This document shows positions 11,825-15,279 of a stretch of DNA of 15,279 bases, one piece after another. The translations under genes were made by a program, and so were the position numbers. Under the pieces are notes generated by a model. It saw nothing but the letters and a program-made list of their open reading frames with translations. It had not been told where the DNA came from and did no database searches. This stretch comes from UBA11373 sp035291545. GTDB taxonomy: Bacteria > Actinomycetota > Acidimicrobiia > Spongiisociales > UBA11373. Positions within the stretch are counted from its first letter, which is position 1. Each line of letters opens with the position of its first letter. The stretch spans positions 1 to 15,279 of the forward strand of contig DATDRW010000031.1 in NCBI GenBank assembly GCA_035291545.1, in the 5' to 3' direction.

Positions 11825-12618
11825 AACTTCTGGATCTGCTCGAAGTTGAGCTCGACCGGGGTCTCCCGGCCGAAAATATCCACGAGGACCCTGACCTTCG
11901 ACTGGTCCACATTGATGTTCTCGATCACCCCGTTGAAGTCGGCGAACGGGCCGTCGGTGACCCGAATCGTCTCGCCCACCTCCCAATCCGGCTTGAACCG
12001 GGGCGCCCTCCTCTCCTCGTCCTTGCGGACGCCGAGGATGCGCTCGACCTCGCGACGCGACAGCGGCGTCGGCTTCGTCCCCGATCCCACGAACCCGGTC
12101 ACGCCCGGGGTGTTGCGTACCACCCCCCACGAGTCGTCGTTCATGTACATCCTCACCAGGATGTAGCCGGGGAACTGCTTGCGGGCGACGGTCACCTTGC
12201 GCCCGGCCTTGATCTCGACCACGTCCTCCATCGGGATGACGACGTCGAAGATCGACTCCTCCATGTGCATCGACTTGATGCGGGTGCTGAGGTTGGCCTT
12301 CACCTTGTTCTCGTACCCGCTGTAGGAGTGGATCACGTACCAGCCGCCCGGGAGGTCGTAGGGGCTGGCGGGAGGAAGCGGCGGCGCCGCCTCCTCGACG
12401 GCCTCGGCCGGAGCGGCCGCGCCGGGAGCGGCGGCCTTCGCCGGCGACTCGGGCGCGTTCATCGCCGGTTCCGGCAAGGCGGTGGGGGCCTCGACGGCCG
12501 GGGCCTCCTCCGGTTCACGGGTGGCGACGGCGGCGCCGAGCAGGGCCGCGGCGCGGGCAAAGGGGTTGTCGATATCGACGACGGGCTCGACGCCCACCTC
12601 GAATTCCTGACCGGTCAT
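11821..12618 (-). CDS. nusG: Transcription elongation/antitermination factor NusG
   Basis: A 265-residue NusG that binds the RNAP clamp and couples transcription to Rho and the ribosome. Residues 1-90 are an Ala/Pro/Glu-rich, probably disordered extension that most bacterial NusG lack. The NGN domain (about 92-195) is clear: WYVIHSYSGYENKVKANL, FPGYILVRM, and NTPGVTGFVG. The KOW domain (about 213-265) reads GETIRVTDGPFADFNGVIEN and ends LNFEQIQKF. Its ATG overlaps the secE stop by 4 bp (ATGA), so the two are coupled. Extended NusG N-termini are also known in Streptomyces and other Actinomycetota. Confidence 0.96.
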   Translation of the reverse strand: MTGQEFEVGVEPVVDIDNPFARAAALLGAAVATREPEEAPAVEAPTALPEPAMNAPESPAKAAAPGAAAPAEAVEEAAPPLPPASPYDLPGGWYVIHSYSGYENKVKANLSTRIKSMHMEESIFDVVIPMEDVVEIKAGRKVTVARKQFPGYILVRMYMNDDSWGVVRNTPGVTGFVGSGTKPTPLSRREVERILGVRKDEERRAPRFKPDWEVGETIRVTDGPFADFNGVIENINVDQSKVRVLVDIFGRETPVELNFEQIQKF

Positions 12619-12896
12619 CGCAACTCCAACAGGTTCAGCACACCCTGCTTGAGAGTGAAGTCGAGGACGAACGCATACAGCATGACGAACCCGGCGGTGA
12701 TCAGGGTGACCAGGGTGAAGGTCACCACCTCGCGGCGATTGGGCCAGGCAACCCGCTTCAGTTCGGTGCGCACCTCGGAAATGAACTGGCGAAAGCCAAC
12801 GCGCTCGCGGCGACGGCGCTGCTGCAGAGCAGCCGCCCGGCGCTCCTTCGCCCTTTCTTCTTCCTTCGCCTGCAGTCGGCGCAGTTCTCGGTTCAT
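12615..12896 (-). CDS. secE: Preprotein translocase subunit SecE
   Basis: A 93-residue membrane protein that clamps SecY in the SecYEG channel. The first 35 residues are very basic and helical (RRLQAKEEERAKERR...QQRRRRERVG). They are followed by the SecE motif FISEVRTELKRVAWPNRREV (residues 38-57) and one transmembrane helix (about 57-80, VTFTLVTLITAGFVMLYAFV). One helix is the usual bacterial form outside the enterobacteria. The start is ATG at 12896, with GAGGA upstream. It lies 36 bp after tRNA-Trp and overlaps nusG by 4 bp. Confidence 0.96.
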   Translation of the reverse strand: MNRELRRLQAKEEERAKERRAAALQQRRRRERVGFRQFISEVRTELKRVAWPNRREVVTFTLVTLITAGFVMLYAFVLDFTLKQGVLNLLELR

Positions 12897-12932
12897 GGTG
12901 TCCTCATCGTCGGGGCCGATCCGGCCTCTGAG

Positions 12933-13005
12933 CAGGGGCGGAGGGACTCGAACCCCCAGCCGCTGGTTTTGGAGACCAGTGCTCTGCCAGTTGAGCTACG
13001 CCCCT
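12933..13005 (-). tRNA. trpT: tRNA-Trp (anticodon CCA)
   Basis: A 73-nt cloverleaf on the minus strand. The acceptor AGGGGCG pairs with CGCCCCT and the discriminator is G. The D stem is GCTC/GAGC, the anticodon stem is CTGGT/ACCAG with loop CTCCAAA (anticodon CCA), and the T arm is GGGGG-TTCGAGT-CCCTC with one G-U pair. The 3' CCA is not encoded. Its place directly upstream of secE matches trpT in mycobacteria. Confidence 0.97.
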
Positions 13006-13052
13006 TTGGGGGTGTTCGATCCCGCGCGCGATCCATGGGATGAACGGGCGGC

Positions 13053-13083
13053 ATTGTAGGGGCGCGGGGACGTCGAACGGCAA
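13053..13083 (-). promoter_or_regulatory. Probable promoter of trpT-secE-nusG-rplKA
   Basis: On the minus strand TTGCCG (13083-13078) and TACAAT (13058-13053) flank 19 bp. The -10 is near consensus and ends 47 bp before the tRNA, in an 80-bp gap after the anti-sigma gene. The spacer is slightly long, which lowers confidence in the -35. Confidence 0.55.
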
Positions 13084-13085
13084 GT

Positions 13086-13439
13086 TCAGGCCGAACCGGA
13101 CTTGCGGTGGATGCGCGAAGCCACCGCCGCCCCGATCGCGACCGCCGTAGCCAGCACCACGAGCGCCGCAGCCGCCCACCGCACCACCAGCCGGATGACG
13201 ATCGGCCGGCGTGGGTCGGCACCGTCCTGCGGACCGAGCCTGGTGATCACCGTGGTGGCCAGGCCGGCGGGCGCCGGCACCACCTCCTGCCCCAGCGTCG
13301 ACAATTCGCGAGTCACGCCGGTCACCCGGGCGTCGTCGGCCTGGCAGCGCAGGCACCGCTCCCGGTGCGTGCTCAGCACCCGGTTGAGCGGCATCTCCTC
13401 GGGAAGGGCGGCGATCAGCCGGCAGGTCAGCGCGCTCAC
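13086..13439 (-). CDS. Membrane-anchored zinc anti-sigma factor (ZAS type)
   Basis: A 117-residue protein starting with GTG at 13439, overlapping the sigma gene stop by 4 bp (GTGA). The HRERCLRC sequence (H25, C29, C32) is the H-x3-C-x2-C core of zinc-binding anti-sigma factors (zf-HC2/ZAS). A Pro/Ala linker follows, then one transmembrane helix (about residues 88-107, WAAAALVVLATAVAIGAAVA) and a short basic tail. The expected role is to hold the adjacent ECF sigma factor at the membrane and release it on a signal, possibly redox or zinc, although many ZAS proteins do not sense redox. Almost nothing lies beyond the helix, so an extracytoplasmic sensor domain is missing and the signal would have to be cytoplasmic or within the membrane. 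This gene is embedded in a longer, wrong-start open frame. Confidence 0.82.
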   Translation of the reverse strand: MSALTCRLIAALPEEMPLNRVLSTHRERCLRCQADDARVTGVTRELSTLGQEVVPAPAGLATTVITRLGPQDGADPRRPIVIRLVVRWAAAALVVLATAVAIGAAVASRIHRKSGSA

Positions 13440-13984
13440 ATCGACCCCTCCAACAACTCGCGCAGCCGCTTGCGCGCCCGGTGCAGCCGCACCTTGGCAG
13501 TCGTCTGGGTGATTCCCAGCTCGCGACTCACCTCGGCGTGGGTCCACCCGTACACGTCGCGCAGCACGAGCACCGCTCGCTGCCCCGGGGTGAGCTGCTC
13601 GAGGGCGCCGCGCAGGTCGGCCCTGACGCCGACGAGCACCCCGGCGTGCTCCGGACCCGACTGCGGATCCTCGATCGACTCCTCCAATTGCGCGGTCTCG
13701 TGGCGCGCCGCCCGCCTGCGCATGGTCCAGGCCGTATTGACGGTGATCCGGTGCAGCCAGGTTCCGAGGGCGGCATCGCCGCGGAACCGCGGCATGGCCC
13801 GCCAGGCGCGGATCAATGCCTCCTGGGTCACATCGGGCGCAAGGTCGGGGCCGACCAGGCGCACCGCCAGCGTGTGCACGGTGTCGCGGTACCTCCACAC
13901 GAGTTCCCCGAACGCTTCGGCGTCCCCTTGCCGGGCACGTTCGATGAGCGCTTGCTCATCTCGTTGGACACTTCCCCCGGTCAC
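13436..13984 (-). CDS. ECF-family RNA polymerase sigma factor
   Basis: A 182-residue sigma-70 family protein with regions 2 and 4 only. Region 2 (about residues 20-92) contains AFGELVWRYRDTVHTLAVRL, DVTQEALIRAWRAMPRFRGD and TWLHRITVNTAWTMRRR. Region 4 (about 122-178) contains LEQLTPGQRAVLVLRDVYGW and the HTH AEVSRELGITQTTAKVRLHR. The start is GTG at 13984, overlapping the stop of the upstream hydratase by 4 bp. The stop overlaps the anti-sigma start by 4 bp, so all three are translationally coupled. It directs RNAP to a stress regulon that cannot be seen from here. Its insertion between the rpmG/dehydratase genes and trpT-secE is unusual. The ECF group cannot be assigned from sequence inspection. 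Confidence 0.92.
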   Translation of the reverse strand: MTGGSVQRDEQALIERARQGDAEAFGELVWRYRDTVHTLAVRLVGPDLAPDVTQEALIRAWRAMPRFRGDAALGTWLHRITVNTAWTMRRRAARHETAQLEESIEDPQSGPEHAGVLVGVRADLRGALEQLTPGQRAVLVLRDVYGWTHAEVSRELGITQTTAKVRLHRARKRLRELLEGSM

Positions 13985-14841
13985 CGTGTTACCCGGATTC
14001 GTCCGGTGGCGAGACGCTCGTCACCCGTCGCCAGGATCAGGTCGACTTCGGCCCCGCGGCCGCCTGCGGAGACCACCGTTCCGGTCACCTCCGCCGCCAC
14101 CGCCGGACGAAGCGGGTTGCGGAACCGTACCCGCATCTCCCGGAGGGGATCGCCGCCGGGAACGAGGCGGCACACCGCATTCGCCATCCACGCCGCCATG
14201 AGCAGACCATGCACGATCGTCCCGGGAAGGCCGGCGCCACGCGCCGAGTCGTGGTCCCAATGGATCGGGTTCCAGTCCCGGGAGGCGGCGGCGTACCGTA
14301 CCAGGTCGGCTCGCGACGCCCCGCACGGATACGGTGGCAACGACCCGCCGGACTCGGGCAGCTCCGCTGCCGTCCCGCCCCCGGCAAAGAGAGGACGCAA
14401 CGCCACCGGCGGTTCCGGCTCGTCGGCTCCCGATGCCGCCGCTTCAGCGGCCATGAGGAACAGAGAGGAACCGGTGAGCCACGGCCCCGCCGCCGAGTGC
14501 ACCTCCACCTCGAACGTGACCAGATTCAGGGCACCTCTGGCGCGGACCGAAGCGACGGTGCCCGCCACCGCGACGACCTCACCGACTTCGAGGGGACGGC
14601 TCCAGGTGTACTGCTGCTCGGAGTGGATCAGTGAACGGGTCAACTCTGCGACCGCAGGATCCTCGAGAAACGCCGGGGCGGCGGCGAACAGCGCGGCGTT
14701 GGCAAAGAGGGGCGGGGCGAACCGCAACCAGCGGTGCGGGTCGTCGCCGATGGCGGCGGCGAATGCGGTGACCCGGTCGGCCGACACCTCGACAACGAAG
14801 GGTCCGTAGCTGCTGCCCGTCAGGTCGTCGAGGCCCCCCAT
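13981..14841 (-). CDS. Double-hotdog MaoC-like (R)-hydratase, HadA-HadB-fusion-like
   Basis: A 286-residue protein with two hotdog halves. The N-terminal half (about 10-130, FAAAIGDDPHRW, FAPPLFANAALF, HSEQQYTWSRPLEVGEVV) matches the MaoC/FAS1-dehydratase N-type domain found in HadA. The C-terminal half (about 165-286) contains the hydratase-2 motif SRDWNPIHWDHDSA with catalytic-type D189 and H194, then GLPGTIVHG. HadAB enzymes dehydrate (R)-3-hydroxyacyl-ACP in fatty-acid elongation. In mycobacteria rpmG2-hadA-hadB-hadC-trpT-secE occupy the same place, so this looks like a single-chain version. It could instead act on CoA substrates (enoyl-CoA hydratase 2). The start is ATG at 14841, 13 bp after rpmG; its stop overlaps the sigma gene. 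Confidence 0.82.
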   Translation of the reverse strand: MGGLDDLTGSSYGPFVVEVSADRVTAFAAAIGDDPHRWLRFAPPLFANAALFAAAPAFLEDPAVAELTRSLIHSEQQYTWSRPLEVGEVVAVAGTVASVRARGALNLVTFEVEVHSAAGPWLTGSSLFLMAAEAAASGADEPEPPVALRPLFAGGGTAAELPESGGSLPPYPCGASRADLVRYAAASRDWNPIHWDHDSARGAGLPGTIVHGLLMAAWMANAVCRLVPGGDPLREMRVRFRNPLRPAVAAEVTGTVVSAGGRGAEVDLILATGDERLATGRIRVTR

Positions 14842-14854
14842 TGCCGCGCCGCGG

Positions 14855-15016
14855 CTAACGGGTTTCTTTATGGGCGGTGTGCTGGCGGCAGAAGCGGCAG
14901 TACTTCTTCAGCTCTACCCGCTCACGCGTGTTGGTCTTGTTCTTGGTGGTGACGTAGTTGCGCCGCTTGCACGACTCGCAGGCGAGTGTGATCGGAGGTC
15001 GCTTGTCGCTGGCCAT
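14855..15016 (-). CDS. rpmG: 50S ribosomal protein L33
   Basis: A 53-residue L33 of the zinc-binding type: ACESCKRRNYVTTKN carries one CxxC and KKYCRFCRQHTAHKE the second. The motifs and length fit bacterial L33. The start is ATG at 15016 with GAGGAA upstream; an in-frame extension to 15106 only translates the intergenic repeat. It lies between tuf (147 bp upstream) and the hydratase gene (13 bp downstream), the usual tuf-rpmG-secE-nusG neighbourhood with extra genes inserted. The retained cysteines show that this genome has not dropped zinc from this ribosomal protein. Confidence 0.96.
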   Translation of the reverse strand: MASDKRPPITLACESCKRRNYVTTKNKTNTRERVELKKYCRFCRQHTAHKETR

Positions 15017-15062
15017 GTGTGTTGGTTCCTCGTGGTCTTTGGTGGTGGTCTCGGCTGGTCGG

Positions 15063-15111
15063 ATGGCAGATGGCAGATGGCAGATCGGGCTGTCTGCTGT
15101 CTGCAATCTGC
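15063..15111. repeat. Inverted heptad repeat between tuf and rpmG
   Basis: ATGGCAG is repeated three times (15063-15083). A short spacer and the inverted theme TGTCTGC, TGTCTGC, AATCTGC (15091-15111) follow. The arms pair imperfectly over about 18 bases. The minus-strand unit is CAGAYNG, close to the rplK-rplA element. Confidence 0.78.
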
Positions 15112-15128
15112 CGTCCTCTTGTCTTCTC

Positions 15129-15163
15129 TTGCTGGTGCCTGGTGCCTGGTGCCTGGTGCCTGG
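15129..15163. repeat. Perfect TGCCTGG tandem array abutting the tuf stop codon
   Basis: TTGCTGG is followed by four exact TGCCTGG copies (15136-15163); the next three bases are the tuf stop. On the minus strand the array reads CCAGGCA repeated directly after TAA. The same unit in degenerate form overlaps the rpoC stop (1465-1499). Confidence 0.85.
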
Positions 15164-15279
15164 TTACTTGTGGATCTTGACGACGCGGCCGGCGCCGACG
15201 GTGCGGCCACCTTCTCGGATGGCGAACCGCAGACCCTCATCCATCGCAATCGGGTTGATCAACTCCACCCGCATCTCGG
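15164..15279 (-). CDS. tuf: Elongation factor Tu (C-terminal end only)
   Basis: Only the last 37 codons are inside the window; the gene continues past the right edge. The residues EMRVELINPIAMDEGLRFAI and then REGGRTVGAGRVVKIHK are the end of EF-Tu domain 3, where IREGGRTVGAG is nearly invariant. EF-Tu delivers aminoacyl-tRNA to the ribosome. The stop (TAA, 15164-15166) is immediately followed by a heptad array. It is probably co-transcribed with rpmG across the repeat-filled 147-bp gap. Confidence 0.95.
   Translation of the reverse strand, partial: EMRVELINPIAMDEGLRFAIREGGRTVGAGRVVKIHK

Noticed and set aside
13086..13898. A 270-codon frame running through the anti-sigma gene and over the sigma gene
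   Set aside because: Its N-terminal two thirds are the wrong frame of the sigma gene; the true anti-sigma starts at the GTG overlapping the sigma stop.
15063..15163. CRISPR-like array between rpmG and tuf
   Set aside because: The repeats are 7 nt and contiguous, with no unique spacers and no cas genes nearby.

Overview
This window is a high-GC bacterial chromosome segment. Most of it is the core transcription/translation cluster, read entirely on the minus strand in the order tuf (3' end only), rpmG, MaoC-type hydratase, ECF sigma factor, zinc anti-sigma factor, tRNA-Trp, secE, nusG, rplK, rplA, rplJ, rplL, rpoB, rpoC. Several traits point to Actinomycetota: the rpmG / acyl-ACP dehydratase / trpT / secE / nusG / rplK / rplA order known from mycobacteria, a charged coiled-coil insertion near the RpoC N-terminus, non-ATG starts for rpoB (TTG) and rpoC (GTG), a NusG with a long Ala/Pro/Glu-rich N-terminus, and leaderless promoters. 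I suspect the class Acidimicrobiia, but that is an inference from memory and not a computed placement.

The left end (1-1308) is accessory. Two small divergent toxin-antitoxin-like modules lie back to back: an XRE-type HTH protein with a nucleotidyltransferase (minus strand, the latter cut by the window edge), and a ribbon-helix-helix antitoxin with a MazF/PemK-type toxin (plus strand). They share an 87-bp intergenic region with a perfect 18-bp palindrome between two probable leaderless promoters. MazF converges on rpoC, with a strong terminator hairpin and a palindromic GC repeat between them.

The right part (13086-15279) holds rpmG, a double-hotdog (R)-hydratase resembling a HadA-HadB fusion, and an ECF sigma / membrane anti-sigma pair joined by 4-bp overlaps. 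A promoter at about 13053-13083 probably starts tRNA-Trp-secE-nusG-rplK-rplA. A probable L10 leader precedes rplJ, and a likely promoter lies in the 372-bp gap before rpoB.

Two things stand out. First, RpoC appears to have lost all four cysteines of the second zinc site (S886, D964, S971 and S974 at the expected positions), while the N-terminal zinc site is intact. Second, most larger intergenic gaps of this operon carry short tandem arrays with a 7-nt period (minus-strand consensus near CAGRYNS), often as inverted pairs able to fold into hairpins. Several stop codons (rplA, rplK, nusG) lie inside inverted repeats that copy the last bases of the gene. This looks like a family of intergenic heptad/palindrome elements, either mobile or slippage-derived, sitting at 3' ends of essential genes.
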